A stretch of DNA of 35,921 bases from the IMG/VR virus record IMGVR_UViG_3300008262_000249, positions 1 to 35,921 of that record; one strand, given 5' to 3'. The notes below the pieces were generated by a model. The model searched no databases. It worked only from the letters and a program-made list of their open reading frames with translations, and was not told the origin of the DNA. Positions within the stretch are counted from its first letter, which is position 1. Each line of letters opens with the position of its first letter. A program made the translations under genes and the position numbers. The stretch is from a virus. Positions 1 through 8,257 of the stretch are shown in pieces.

Positions 1-477
1 TTTTGCAACATTTACCTGAATTATTTCTGAACCTAATGTATATGTACTTGTTGTATTAGGTTGCAAACTGTTGTAAACTTCTTGTGAAATTGTTTCAGTT
101 TCAACGGTTGTTGTATTTGTGTTTATATTTGTTTGTGTGGTAATTTTTTCATAATGATGTGTAAAATTTAAATTATTAGTATTGTATTTGTTTAAAATAT
201 ATTTTTGAAATTTATTTGAACTTAATGGCCAGTCCCATTGTGGATCATTTAATTGATTACAATATAAAACAATCCAAAAACGATTGATATCTCCGTAATA
301 TTTGTAAGCAATAATTTCAGGAGTATCACCGTCTTGTACATCATAACTATAATAAACCAGAGCATTATTTAATACACTTGGTATTACACTTGCTCTTGCC
401 ATCAAATTTGTATAGACTGTGGTAACGTTGTTTTGGTCCACGTATCTTATTTTTGGTAAAGAATTAAAGTATTGCAT
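1..477 (-). CDS. gp53: Baseplate wedge protein gp53 (partial)
   Basis: The frame opens at an ATG that overlaps the stop of gp48 (TAATG) and stays open to the window edge, so only about 159 N-terminal residues are seen. Residues about 45-95 carry a LysM-like segment (DGDTPEIIAYKYYGD, then NRFWIVLYCNQLNDPQWDWPL). This segment is the hallmark of the T4 gp53 family, which sits in the baseplate wedge and helps join wedges around the hub. The Asn/Thr-rich stretch after it is typical of the variable C-terminal part. The overlap with gp48 indicates translational coupling of two baseplate genes. Identification is by motif and by its gp48 neighbour; the C-terminus is unknown. Confidence 0.88.
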   Translation of the reverse strand, partial: MQYFNSLPKIRYVDQNNVTTVYTNLMARASVIPSVLNNALVYYSYDVQDGDTPEIIAYKYYGDINRFWIVLYCNQLNDPQWDWPLSSNKFQKYILNKYNTNNLNFTHHYEKITTQTNINTNTTTVETETISQEVYNSLQPNTTSTYTLGSEIIQVNVAK

Positions 478-1517
478 TAGTATCCTGCCTCGATTGATGC
501 TCTGTCAACCAAGATAATTTCTTTAAATGTGATGTTCACAATACTTTGTACCGGTGCACCATCTGTATGTGCTGTCCATCCATTTGGTGCATAGTTTACA
601 TCAATTGATTCAACCACACATTTTTGCAATCTTGGTAGATTCGTATTTGTTTTGCCTTGGAAACGGAAATCAATATTAAAATATGCAGGTGGCACCCAAA
701 ACATACCTGCAAAAGCAGTTGATGCAGCTGGTGCAGCCCACTTTCTAAACATTTTGATAATTTGTTTAACATCTTCAGCTTCTTTTGCTGAATATGGTGT
801 AAATGTAAATGACATATCGAATGTTCTAAAGTCAATACCTTGAAACAACATTTGTTTCTGTGGATTGAAAACGTAACCAGCTTTGTTCAATATAACTTTT
901 GATGCATCGTTGTTTACAACATCTGTAAATTTACTAACAACTTTACCTAAAAGTGGTATTGCACCTGCAGCTGATGCTAATGTTGTACTATCATCATAAG
1001 ATGCAGCAGAACTTAAAGAAAAGTTTTCTGGCATGTACAAAGATATGTAACCGACTGGTGTACCTTTCCTCTCACTAAAAAAGTTTGTAACACCAGCAAT
1101 TTTTCCAGCTATACTATCAAGTGCTCCAAAACCTGCGTTTAATGTGCCAGTTGCGGCTCCTCTAGGATCATCAACAACTTTTGTTACACCGTCTTTAACG
1201 GTTGATGTGAAACTATCCCATGTGCTGCTTAATGAATCAAACGAGAGACCGTTAATTGCATCTAGGCCTACTCCTGCAGCGTCAAATCCCATGTCCACAA
1301 AATTTCTATTCAAAACATATATGCCTTCCAAACCAATTTCTTTGACTTCTTCGATTGTAAAGAATACTGAATGTGATTTAGTTGAACTACCTAAGTCTCT
1401 TGGATACTGCACAAAGTCCAGTCCTCCACTTTCATACAATGATCCAAGTGGACCGCCTAGTAATCCACCTGGTATATTAATGCCGCCAATTGATGTTGGT
1501 ATTGAAATAAGTGCCAT
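477..1517 (-). CDS. gp48: Tail tube cap / baseplate protein gp48
   Basis: A 346-residue protein whose C-terminus (VESIDVNYAPNG, then ITFKEIILVDRASIEAGY) matches the end of T4 gp48, where the corresponding motif is IRFDKTPNG then MREIITLNRASLYAGTF. In T4, gp48 caps the baseplate hub and, with gp54, starts tail tube polymerisation; T4 gp48 is about 364 residues, close to this length. The N-terminus is Gly/Ile/Pro rich and the middle contains a hydrophobic Gly/Ala segment. A late-type motif (core TAAATA) lies 31-36 bases upstream of the ATG. No strong Shine-Dalgarno sequence is visible. It is transcribed divergently from gp4. Confidence 0.88.
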   Translation of the reverse strand: MALISIPTSIGGINIPGGLLGGPLGSLYESGGLDFVQYPRDLGSSTKSHSVFFTIEEVKEIGLEGIYVLNRNFVDMGFDAAGVGLDAINGLSFDSLSSTWDSFTSTVKDGVTKVVDDPRGAATGTLNAGFGALDSIAGKIAGVTNFFSERKGTPVGYISLYMPENFSLSSAASYDDSTTLASAAGAIPLLGKVVSKFTDVVNNDASKVILNKAGYVFNPQKQMLFQGIDFRTFDMSFTFTPYSAKEAEDVKQIIKMFRKWAAPAASTAFAGMFWVPPAYFNIDFRFQGKTNTNLPRLQKCVVESIDVNYAPNGWTAHTDGAPVQSIVNITFKEIILVDRASIEAGY

Positions 1518-1546
1518 CGTTTTGTTTTCTGAAAGAGTGATATATA

Positions 1547-1554
1547 GTATTTAT
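1547..1554 (-). promoter_or_regulatory. Candidate T4-type late promoter for gp48-gp53
   Basis: The minus strand reads CATAAATA here, one mismatch from the T4 late -10 element TATAAATA. It lies about 31-36 bases upstream of the gp48 ATG, the same spacing as two other candidates in this window. It overlaps the start codon of the divergent gp4 gene. Motif and position are seen; function is inferred. Confidence 0.55.
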
Positions 1555-1987
1555 GGCATATTCAGGAACGTTTCGACCCTCAAATCCCCAGAAATACATG
1601 GGAGACCACAAAAACATCATATATCGCTCATCATGGGAATGTCGAGTGATGAATTGGCTCGACAAAAATCCAAGTATTGTGTCTTGGGCCTCAGAAGAAT
1701 TGATAATTCCATACAAATCACCAGTTGACAATCGTATGCACCGATACTTTCCAGACTTTGTTGTTAAAGTTAAAGACAAAAATGGCCAAACTAAAACGAT
1801 GATGCTTGAAGTAAAACCAAAAAAACAAACAATGGAACCAGAAAAGAAGAAACGTGTCACTAAACAATATATACAAGAGGTTGTAACATGGGGTGTCAAT
1901 CAAGCCAAATGGAAGGCTGCAACAGAGTATTGTTTGGATAGAGGTTGGGAATTCAAGTTGATAACGGAAGACCATCTTGGACTGTAA
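1553..1987 (+). CDS. gp4: Head completion protein gp4, nuclease fold
   Basis: A 144-residue protein of the T4 gp4 (gp50/65) head completion family. It shows the PD-(D/E)XK arrangement shared with TnsA-type nucleases: E29 in RSSWEC, PD at 67-68 in HRYFPDF, and E86-V-K88 in LEVKPK. The family acts on the filled head, at or near the DNA end, before tail attachment. N-terminal MAYSGTFRP.NP.KY.GD and C-terminal RGWEFK.ITE blocks are also conserved in phage relatives as I know them. It is the first gene of the rightward virion block. The ATG lies directly downstream of an AT-rich stretch without a clear Shine-Dalgarno sequence. Confidence 0.85.
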   Translation: MAYSGTFRPSNPQKYMGDHKNIIYRSSWECRVMNWLDKNPSIVSWASEELIIPYKSPVDNRMHRYFPDFVVKVKDKNGQTKTMMLEVKPKKQTMEPEKKKRVTKQYIQEVVTWGVNQAKWKAATEYCLDRGWEFKLITEDHLGL

Positions 1988-1998
1988 CTAAATATCCG

Positions 1999-2616
1999 AT
2001 GACGACAAAATCCATACTCACCACACTATCTGAAGAAAAGGTAGCGGCTCAATATCCAACAATGAGCCGTGAATCTTTGCGTTGGTTGTTGCAAAAAGTT
2101 GCAGCACTCAGAAATCCAACACGTTTATCTGTTCCAATCACAAAAGAACAAAATAGATGGACAAGACCAGGAGACAGACAGAAATTTTTAATGGGTGGTA
2201 TGTATTATTTTGTGTATGATCCAAAAGGTAAGGCAAATTTACCATATTATGACAGATTTCCACTGGTATTACCACTTAAAAGACAATCTGATGGGTTTAT
2301 CGGGTTAAACCTACATTATTTGCCGTTAAAGTACAGGGTTCTTTTCCTGCGTAAATTATTGAATTTCGCAATCTATGATGAGAACGATGAAATAAAGCGA
2401 ATCCGTATCACCTATCAAATTCTGGAGGCTTCTTCCAAGTTAAAAGAATTTAGACCTTGCATCAAACACTACCTATACAGTCATATAAAATCCAGAATTC
2501 TGGCTGTAGAACCTAATGAATGGGATATTGCAACATATTTACCAATTCAGCAGTTCAAAAAGGCAAAACCACAAGAAGTCTGGAAAGATTCGGTCCAAGA
2601 AATAAGGAATTCTTAA
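1999..2616 (+). CDS. Conserved T4-type morphogenesis protein (possible DNA-end protector)
   Basis: About 205 residues from the ATG shortly after the gp4 stop; a longer version would need a TTG start inside gp4 and is less likely. The core MYYFVYDPKGK, LPYYDRFPLVLPL, GLNLHYLPLKYR followed by a CIKHYLYSHIKS region and an acidic-Trp EWDIATYLP motif is familiar from T4-like phages of aquatic bacteria. It normally sits beside gp4 there, and some annotations call it the gp2-type DNA-end protector. The adjacency to gp4 fits T4, where gene 2 neighbours gene 4. I see no catalytic motif, so the name is tentative although the family is real. Confidence 0.7.
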   Translation: MTTKSILTTLSEEKVAAQYPTMSRESLRWLLQKVAALRNPTRLSVPITKEQNRWTRPGDRQKFLMGGMYYFVYDPKGKANLPYYDRFPLVLPLKRQSDGFIGLNLHYLPLKYRVLFLRKLLNFAIYDENDEIKRIRITYQILEASSKLKEFRPCIKHYLYSHIKSRILAVEPNEWDIATYLPIQQFKKAKPQEVWKDSVQEIRNS

Positions 2617-3288
2617 ATGGCACGTACACTCAACGATTTTAAATCAAGTTTCTCTGGTGATTTGGCTAGAACCAGTAGGTTCGATGTTGAAATACCTCTA
2701 CCATTAACTTTGATACCATATATAAAGTCTGCACGTAGACTCAATTACAGATGTGAAGTTGCAAATTTACCTGGTAGAACATTTGCAACCACAGAACAAA
2801 AGACGTATGGTCCAATTGAAAAACATCCATATCTTACAACATACAATGATATTGATTTGACTTTTATTGTTGATGATGATATGCAACAAAGATTGCTTTT
2901 TGATGGATGGTTGAATTACATCAATCCAACATACAATTACAATATGCGTTACAAAGAAAATTACGCAACAACTTTGACAATCAATCAATACAACGTTTCA
3001 AACGAAAAAACATATGCTGTCAGTTTGATGGATGCATATCCAGTTTCTATGAATCAGTTGGACTTAGATTGGAACGGAGATGGGTATCATAAACTGACAG
3101 TAACATTTGCATACACATACTGGAAAAACTTGTCTCTACAAGCTTTGGGTATGGACCTTTTGGATGCAGGTTTAGATTCTATTGCAAGTGGAGCGGGTGG
3201 ATTAGGTGGTTCTATAGGAAATGCTGTTTCGAGTGGATTTAGCGGCATAGCAGATTCAATATCATCACCAATAAATTTTAATGAATGA
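2617..3288 (+). CDS. Tail tube-fold protein (gp19/gp54-like)
   Basis: 223 residues. The N-terminus (SFSGDLARTSRFDVEI) resembles the start of T4 gp19 (SGDFARPNLFQVEI). The middle ends in the tube-fold signature YPVSMNQLDLDW followed by KLTVTFAYTYW, as in gp19. A Gly/Ser-rich tail of about 50 residues (ASGAGGLGGSIG...) extends past the gp19 length and recalls the C-terminus of gp54, the tube initiator. Because it lies between gp4 and gp26 among baseplate genes, a tube initiator or hub tube component is at least as likely as the bulk tail tube. It starts immediately after the preceding stop. Confidence 0.75.
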   Translation: MARTLNDFKSSFSGDLARTSRFDVEIPLPLTLIPYIKSARRLNYRCEVANLPGRTFATTEQKTYGPIEKHPYLTTYNDIDLTFIVDDDMQQRLLFDGWLNYINPTYNYNMRYKENYATTLTINQYNVSNEKTYAVSLMDAYPVSMNQLDLDWNGDGYHKLTVTFAYTYWKNLSLQALGMDLLDAGLDSIASGAGGLGGSIGNAVSSGFSGIADSISSPINFNE

Positions 3289-3302
3289 ACTAAGGAGTTA
3301 TT

Positions 3303-4028
3303 ATGGCTTTACCAAAACTTGAAGTGCCAACATATGAACTGGAATTACCACTTTCTAAAAAGAAAATTAAATATAGACCGTATCTAGTCAAAGAACAAAA
3401 GGCCTTGATGATGGCCTTGGAATCTTCTGATGCGAAAACAATTCAACACAATGTCAGAGAAATTTTGACTGTGTGTACTTTGTCTAAAGATGTGGACATT
3501 GATGAATTGCCAATCGTAGATATTGAATATTATTTTCTACAGTTGAGAGCAAAATCAGTCAGTGAAATCTCCGAATCAAAATACCGTTGTAACAATGAAG
3601 TCGATGATAAAGTCTGTGGCAACATCATGGAAGCCAAGATTGATTTGACTGAGATACAACCAGTGCAAGAAGAATATGTGGATCCAGAAATTCAATTAAC
3701 AGAAAAAATCACCGTTAAAATGAAGTATCCACCATTTAAGTTAATCAAAGATTCGGTTGATATGGATGACATTACAGAAGTTACCTTCAACATGTTGGCT
3801 CAGTCAATTGAATATGTTTATGATGGTGAACAATTCCACTATGCAAAAGAAGTTCCTGTAGAAGAATTGGTTGAGTTTATTGAACAACTAAACCAAGAAC
3901 AGTTTGAGAAACTGGAAAAGTTCTTTAATAGTATTCCTAAACTGTCTAAGAAAATTGATATGACTTGTTCCAAATGTGGTTTTGAACACCACTTGGATGT
4001 GGAAGGGCTCGAAAGTTTTTTCGGCTAA
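3303..4028 (+). CDS. gp26: Baseplate hub assembly protein gp26
   Basis: 241 residues with the opening typical of the T4 gp26 baseplate hub family (MALPKLEVPTYELELPLSKKKIKYRPYLVKEQ, here given as separate blocks MALPKLEVPTYELELP and KIKYRPYLVKEQ). Two zinc-ribbon-like halves are visible: C96 and C105 (CNNEVDDKVCGN) and C222/C225 with H229-H230 (CSKCGFEHH). A good AAGGAG ribosome site precedes the ATG. The gene ends in a T-run, and the -1 frame downstream encodes a gp51-like segment, so a longer fusion may also be made. In position and behaviour it resembles the tail assembly chaperone that precedes tape measure genes. Confidence 0.82.
   Translation: MALPKLEVPTYELELPLSKKKIKYRPYLVKEQKALMMALESSDAKTIQHNVREILTVCTLSKDVDIDELPIVDIEYYFLQLRAKSVSEISESKYRCNNEVDDKVCGNIMEAKIDLTEIQPVQEEYVDPEIQLTEKITVKMKYPPFKLIKDSVDMDDITEVTFNMLAQSIEYVYDGEQFHYAKEVPVEELVEFIEQLNQEQFEKLEKFFNSIPKLSKKIDMTCSKCGFEHHLDVEGLESFFG
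4016..4022 (+). promoter_or_regulatory. Candidate -1 ribosomal slippery site TTTTTTC
   Basis: In the gp26 frame the bases read T TTT TTC, a perfect X_XXY_YYZ heptamer, two codons before the gp26 stop. Slipping back one base places the ribosome in the frame that continues as the gp51-like segment. I see no obvious strong stem-loop just downstream. The heptamer and frame relation are seen; frameshifting is inferred from analogy with lambda G/GT-type tail chaperones. Confidence 0.65.
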
Positions 4029-4213
4029 TACTTGGTTATGATGACTTAAAAAATTACTACAAGACTAACTTTTCATTGATGCAACACCATAAGTATAGTC
4101 TTACCGAACTTGAAAATATGATACCTTGGGAACGAGATATCTATGTCGCCATGTTGATTCAATATTTGGAAGAAGAAAACCAAAAACTAAAAGAACGACA
4201 AAGAAATAAATGA
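4022..4213 (+). CDS. gp51: gp51-like hub assembly segment, -1 frame extension of gp26
   Basis: After a -1 slip the reading frame encodes RLILGYDDLKNYYK, then MQHHKYSLTELENMIPWERD and a charged helix ending in QKLKERQRNK: about 63 residues up to a TGA that overlaps the ATG of the next gene (ATGA). The frame has no ATG before codon 20, at 4079, and that ATG lacks a ribosome site, so independent translation would give only about 44 residues. The YSLTELENMxPWERDIYV block has the look of the second domain of tail assembly chaperones. Coordinates give the extension only; the fusion would run from 3303 to 4213. Confidence 0.68.
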   Translation, partial: RLILGYDDLKNYYKTNFSLMQHHKYSLTELENMIPWERDIYVAMLIQYLEEENQKLKERQRNK

Positions 4214-5835
4214 AGTTATTCGGAAATAAAAAAGAAAACAGTGGCGATAAATCGTCAAGTCCTGTTGCGTCTGAAAAAACAAAAAGTTCTGTTAGTTTTC
4301 TAAAAAGAACTGTAAGTAAAATCGGCAGTCTTTTTTCTAAAACAAATACCGAAAATACTGCTGAACCCATGTCTAACGCCAAATATCTCGGTGAAATTTA
4401 TAAATTGATGGTGCAAAACAGTGTCGATATAAAATTAGAACGTGAACAACAGGTTAACTTTAGAGAAGAAGAAGATTCTGAGGAACAAAAAAGACACTCT
4501 GAAATAATCAGAGCTTTGACTATACGTAGAAGACCGAAACCTAAAGCAGTTATACGCCGTGAGAAGAAGGCGGAAGAAAAGGCCAAAGAACCGCCTAAGA
4601 AAACTGGTGAACCACCTAAGAAACCAGCAGATCCAGCTAAACCAGCTGAAACACCTAAGAAACCAGCAGATCCAGCTAAACCAGCTGAAACACCTAAGAA
4701 ACCAGCAGATCCAGCTAAACCAGCTGAAAAACCAGTTGAAAAAGCCAAAAAAGAAGTTGATGACGGAGTTAAAAAAGCTGCTGAGGAAAAGGCTAGAAAA
4801 GATGCTCAAGAGGCAGCCAAAAAAGAAGCTGAAACGAAAGCCAAAAAAGAAGCTGAAGAAAAGGCTAAGAAAGAAACAGCAGAAAAATTAAAGAAAGAGG
4901 AACAAGAAAAATTAAAACGTGAGGCTGCGGAGAAAGCTAAAGCTGATAAACTAAAAGAACAAAATAAACCAGACACCGCAACACAACAACCACCAACGCC
5001 ATCTAAACCTGTACCTAATCTATCAACTGCTCAAAAAATTGCACTAGGTACTGCCCCCGCTATTATTGGTGGTTTATTAATGCCATCTCAATCTGTGGCC
5101 AGCGCAATTGATAAAGCTTCAACTCTTGTTGGTGTGTCTAGACCATTAATGTATGCTATGGCAAACCAGGAAAGTAAATTTAATCCGAATATAAAAGCAG
5201 ACACATCTTCAGCAACAGGTTTATATCAATTCCTTAAAGGTAGTTGGTCGGACATGGTGAAAAAATATGGTAAAGACTATCCAATTTTAGAACAAAAAGG
5301 TGTAACTGATCCGGAAGCTAATGCTATTGCAGGTGCATTGTTTATAAAAGAAAATTCCGAAGTATTGAAAAAAGCAGGTATACCAATAAATGCATCAACA
5401 ATATACACTGCTCATTTTTTAGGTGCTGGCGGTGCAAGAAGTTTCTTTAAATTGAATGATGATGATATTGCTGCAAAGAAATTACCCAAGGCAGCTGATG
5501 CAAATAAATATGTTTTCTATAAACTTAAAAAAGACAAAACAGGTAAAAAATTAATACCGGATTTGGATAATCCAAAAACAGTAAAAGAAGTTAAAGAATT
5601 TCTTTTTCAAAAAGTTGGCCAATATGAAGAAAAATATGCAAAAGGTTTAGAAAATATTTCAACATCAAATTCAGGTAGTCAAGTGAACCAATCATCCATA
5701 CAAAATAACGATATGAAAAAACAGGACACTCCTGCACCAATAAACATACAACAAAATACAACTAACGTGAACAATACAACCGAATCATCAAATGCACCAA
5801 AGGTTGATGATAGACCAGCACATCAAAGAAAGTAA
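4210..5835 (+). CDS. Hub/tape-measure-like protein with lytic transglycosylase domain
   Basis: 541 residues. The N-terminal part is basic and charged. Residues 58-103 form a helical module shared with the next gene. Residues 136-174 hold three exact 13-residue repeats (PKKPADPAKPAET), followed by a Lys/Glu/Ala-rich coiled coil to about 250. Residues 290-420 are an SLT-type lytic transglycosylase domain with catalytic Glu321 (ANQESKFNP) and the SSATGLYQF motif. The tail is Asn/Thr-rich. Such proteins are virion-associated and cleave peptidoglycan during DNA entry. Lying directly after the gp26/gp51 chaperone pair, the position of a tape measure gene, it could be the T4 gp29 counterpart or a hub lysozyme. 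Confidence 0.75.
   Translation: MKLFGNKKENSGDKSSSPVASEKTKSSVSFLKRTVSKIGSLFSKTNTENTAEPMSNAKYLGEIYKLMVQNSVDIKLEREQQVNFREEEDSEEQKRHSEIIRALTIRRRPKPKAVIRREKKAEEKAKEPPKKTGEPPKKPADPAKPAETPKKPADPAKPAETPKKPADPAKPAEKPVEKAKKEVDDGVKKAAEEKARKDAQEAAKKEAETKAKKEAEEKAKKETAEKLKKEEQEKLKREAAEKAKADKLKEQNKPDTATQQPPTPSKPVPNLSTAQKIALGTAPAIIGGLLMPSQSVASAIDKASTLVGVSRPLMYAMANQESKFNPNIKADTSSATGLYQFLKGSWSDMVKKYGKDYPILEQKGVTDPEANAIAGALFIKENSEVLKKAGIPINASTIYTAHFLGAGGARSFFKLNDDDIAAKKLPKAADANKYVFYKLKKDKTGKKLIPDLDNPKTVKEVKEFLFQKVGQYEEKYAKGLENISTSNSGSQVNQSSIQNNDMKKQDTPAPINIQQNTTNVNNTTESSNAPKVDDRPAHQRK
4615..4731 (+). repeat. Three tandem 39-bp repeats
   Basis: Three units of 39 bases, near-identical at the DNA level (only the last codon of unit 3 differs), encode PKKPADPAKPAET three times in frame. 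The sequence identity suggests recent expansion in a Pro/Lys/Ala linker. Confidence 0.95.
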
Positions 5836-5838
5836 AAA

Positions 5839-7302
5839 ATGGCAGATAATAAACTAAATTATCAACAGGCTAGAAGTGTCAGAAAAGCAAATTTTTCTGA
5901 CATATTGCTTGACCAACTAGCACAAAGTGATACGGGTGTACTTGGTGCTATTGGTAAAACCATTTCATTGAAAGGTCAAGCTAGAGTTAAAGGCATCAAA
6001 GCGAAATTTGATCCTTTGAATATTGTAAGATTCATGACTATGGGATCCAGGTTTGGTCCGGCTTTGTTTGGTAAAATGACTGGTCGTAATCAAAAAGATA
6101 TTGACTATTTTACTGGTCGTACTAAAAGTGTTGTTGGTACCAGAAACACTGCTGAGAAATTAAAAAAAGTTGGCGGCACCGGTGATTCACAAGGTATGAA
6201 TGAACAGTTATCCAAAATATATTCTTTCTTACAAACGAACCGTGAAGAAGATATTAAATTAAAACAATTGGCCAAAAATTCTGAAGAAGAAATTGCCTTA
6301 GAAAAAGGTAAACGTCATAAAGAATTGGTTGATACACTACAGAAGTTAATGAAACAAATTAATTCTGGTGGTAAGATAACTGCTGAACCAGTTAAAGAAA
6401 ATTCAATGTGGAGTGATATGTGGGAGAAACTAAAAGGTTTGGCTGATTTGGTTTCGGTAATGAGAGGCACTCTACTTGAAGTAGCCAAAAAGGTTGGATT
6501 GAAAGGCCTTGAAGTATTATCTAAAGCCGGTAGATTTGGTTTGCAAGCGGCAACTGCTGCGGCCGCCAGCGGTAGTTTAACTGTTGGCGGTGTTGGCCTC
6601 GCCGGTGTTGCTATTACTGTTGGTGCAACAAATGTTTTGTCTAATATGACGGATAAACAACGTGACCAAATATCCACTGACGTTGGTAGTGATACAGCTT
6701 TAGCAGCTCAAGCATTAAATTCTGCTAAGTCGGAAGAAGAATTACAATCATATGAGAAGTCACTTACAAAATATAGAAAATATATTGATGATGCACCATT
6801 CACAACACGAGCAGCAGCACTTTATAATCCTGCAGCTGCTGGAAATTATTTAAGAAATCAACCAAAAGTTCCAAAAAGTGACATAGATGAATTTGAAAAA
6901 TTTGGTATAATACCTCCTGCACCAACCGCTGAGCCTGTTAAAAAACAAAACGTAACACCACAAGCACCTGTTGGCCAAGAATTTGATGCTGAAGGTAATT
7001 TAACATCTGCACCAGTACAAACCAAACCAGTAAATAAACCAATCACACCAGTTGTGCCACCTGCAGCCAGTCCTGTTGCACCGGCACCAAAGTCTGCACC
7101 TGTTTCATCATTATCAAATACCAATGCTGATTTGAATTTACCTATACTTGCATCTAATGATATGAAACCTATTATTAACAAGACGGTCAACAATGTTTCA
7201 CAGAAACAGGAAAGAACCGGATTGAGACCTAGTCAAATATCTGTGCGTAACGATGAACCAACATTCATGCAATTGATTGTTGAATCAACAAGAGTTGTTT
7301 AA
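5839..7302 (+). CDS. Tape-measure/hub-like structural protein
   Basis: 487 residues with no catalytic motif recognised. The N-terminal 120 residues are basic (ARSVRKANFSDILLDQL, NIVRFMTMGSRFGPALFGKM). Residues 121-165 resemble residues 58-103 of the preceding protein: IY at matching positions, DIKL, EE, then KRHKEL against KRHSEI. Residues about 225-275 are hydrophobic and Gly/Ala-rich (QAATAAAASG, GGVGLAGVAITVG), like membrane-inserting parts of tape measure proteins. The C-terminal third is Pro/Ala-rich linker ending in a short ordered tail. Last gene of the rightward block, so probably a tail interior or hub protein. Function is inferred from composition and context. Confidence 0.6.
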   Translation: MADNKLNYQQARSVRKANFSDILLDQLAQSDTGVLGAIGKTISLKGQARVKGIKAKFDPLNIVRFMTMGSRFGPALFGKMTGRNQKDIDYFTGRTKSVVGTRNTAEKLKKVGGTGDSQGMNEQLSKIYSFLQTNREEDIKLKQLAKNSEEEIALEKGKRHKELVDTLQKLMKQINSGGKITAEPVKENSMWSDMWEKLKGLADLVSVMRGTLLEVAKKVGLKGLEVLSKAGRFGLQAATAAAASGSLTVGGVGLAGVAITVGATNVLSNMTDKQRDQISTDVGSDTALAAQALNSAKSEEELQSYEKSLTKYRKYIDDAPFTTRAAALYNPAAAGNYLRNQPKVPKSDIDEFEKFGIIPPAPTAEPVKKQNVTPQAPVGQEFDAEGNLTSAPVQTKPVNKPITPVVPPAASPVAPAPKSAPVSSLSNTNADLNLPILASNDMKPIINKTVNNVSQKQERTGLRPSQISVRNDEPTFMQLIVESTRVV

Positions 7303-7304
7303 CC

Positions 7305-7330
7305 AATAAAAAACCCCGCCGAAGCGGGGT
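7305..7330 (-). terminator. Rho-independent terminator after gp32
   Basis: ACCCCGC and GCGGGGT form a perfect 7-bp stem around a four-base CGAA loop (minus strand TTCG). On the minus strand the stem is followed by six T residues, the standard intrinsic terminator. It lies 32 bases beyond the gp32 stop. On the plus strand no T-run follows, so it mainly ends leftward transcription and separates it from the convergent virion block. Confidence 0.92.
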
Positions 7331-7361
7331 CTAAACAAAGTTCTGAGAAAGGAGCTTTTGT

Positions 7362-8243
7362 TTAATCTTCAGCCAACTTGGCAAAGTATTCCATATCGTC
7401 ATCATCAGTATCTGCGATATCTACTTCAACTGGCTTCTTAGGTGCAGCCTTAGCTTGTTCAACTGTGGTACGTGCTCGAGGAGCATCACCATCATCATTC
7501 AAACCAAGTACTTTATCCAAACGTGTTTTCAACATATCATAAGACTTGAATTCTTTGTCAGCTGTCAACTCAGTCAATGAGTATTCAGACTTCCAAATTT
7601 TCTCCAACTTCTCATCGTCATCCAACAATGCAGATGGTGACATGAATTCAGACTTATCATAGTTTTGATAACCTGCAACCTTAGTAATCTTCAACTTGAA
7701 GTTAGCACCTTTCCACAAATCAAATGGATTGATTGGTGTTTCATCTTCAAACTGAGGGTTCATCGCCTCTGTAACCTTCTCAAAAATCTTGGCACCGAAC
7801 TTGAACAATTTAACTTGTCCTTCATTCTCTGGATGCTTAGGATCAGAAACGATATACACGTTTGCAATGTAACTTAGTTTACGTTTTTGTTTACGTACAA
7901 TGTCCTTGTTTGCTTCAATGCCTGAGTTCCACAATTTGTTGTTGTGTTCACATACGGGACATTGTTGGTTTTTGGTTGTCAAACATTTGTCGATTAACCA
8001 ACCACCAGGACCTTGGAATCCATGTTCGAAAATCTTAGCCCAAGGAAGACCATCTTCACCATCAACTGCTGCTGCGGGTAGAAAACGAATCGTAGCCATG
8101 CCGTTGCCAGCTTTGTCTACTTCTGGTCGCCAAAAGTTTTCTTTATCGGATTTACCTTCTGTGGAGGCGTTGAGCTCTGCCACTTTTGCTTTCAATGTGT
8201 CCAGATTGCCTGAACTCTTTTTAAGATTTGAAAAATCTACCAT
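7362..8243 (-). CDS. gp32: Single-stranded DNA-binding protein gp32
   Basis: 293 residues with the T4 gp32 zinc site order His-Cys-Cys-Cys: H74 (IFEHGF), C87 (DKCLTT), C95 and C98 (CPVC). T4 uses H64, C77, C87 and C90. The OB-fold core (ATIRFLPA, LSYIANVYIV) precedes an acidic C-terminus (DIADTDDDDMEYF), the part that recruits partner proteins in T4. gp32 coats replication, recombination and repair intermediates. It has its own sigma70-type promoter, three 11-bp repeats just upstream of the ribosome site, and its own terminator. That monocistronic, heavily controlled arrangement fits a protein whose T4 version represses its own translation. Confidence 0.93.
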   Translation of the reverse strand: MVDFSNLKKSSGNLDTLKAKVAELNASTEGKSDKENFWRPEVDKAGNGMATIRFLPAAAVDGEDGLPWAKIFEHGFQGPGGWLIDKCLTTKNQQCPVCEHNNKLWNSGIEANKDIVRKQKRKLSYIANVYIVSDPKHPENEGQVKLFKFGAKIFEKVTEAMNPQFEDETPINPFDLWKGANFKLKITKVAGYQNYDKSEFMSPSALLDDDEKLEKIWKSEYSLTELTADKEFKSYDMLKTRLDKVLGLNDDGDAPRARTTVEQAKAAPKKPVEVDIADTDDDDMEYFAKLAED

Positions 8244-8257
8244 GATTTACCTTTCTA

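Noticed and set aside
1144-1728. Plus-strand frame of 194 codons opposite gp48 and over gp4
   Set aside because: It is antisense to gp48 and out of frame with gp4; composition is Ser/Pro-rich shadow.
1945-2616. A longer start (TTG) for the protein after gp4
   Set aside because: It lies inside gp4 and has no good ribosome site; the ATG at 1999 is preferred.
4079-4213. gp51 as a separate 44-residue gene from the ATG at 4079
   Set aside because: No ribosome site, and most of the open frame lies before that ATG; the -1 extension explains it better.
4398-4809. Long antisense frames in two phases over the SLT protein gene
   Set aside because: They mirror the Pro/Lys/Glu repeat coding strand, yielding Phe/Ser/Gly-rich repeats; no ribosome sites.
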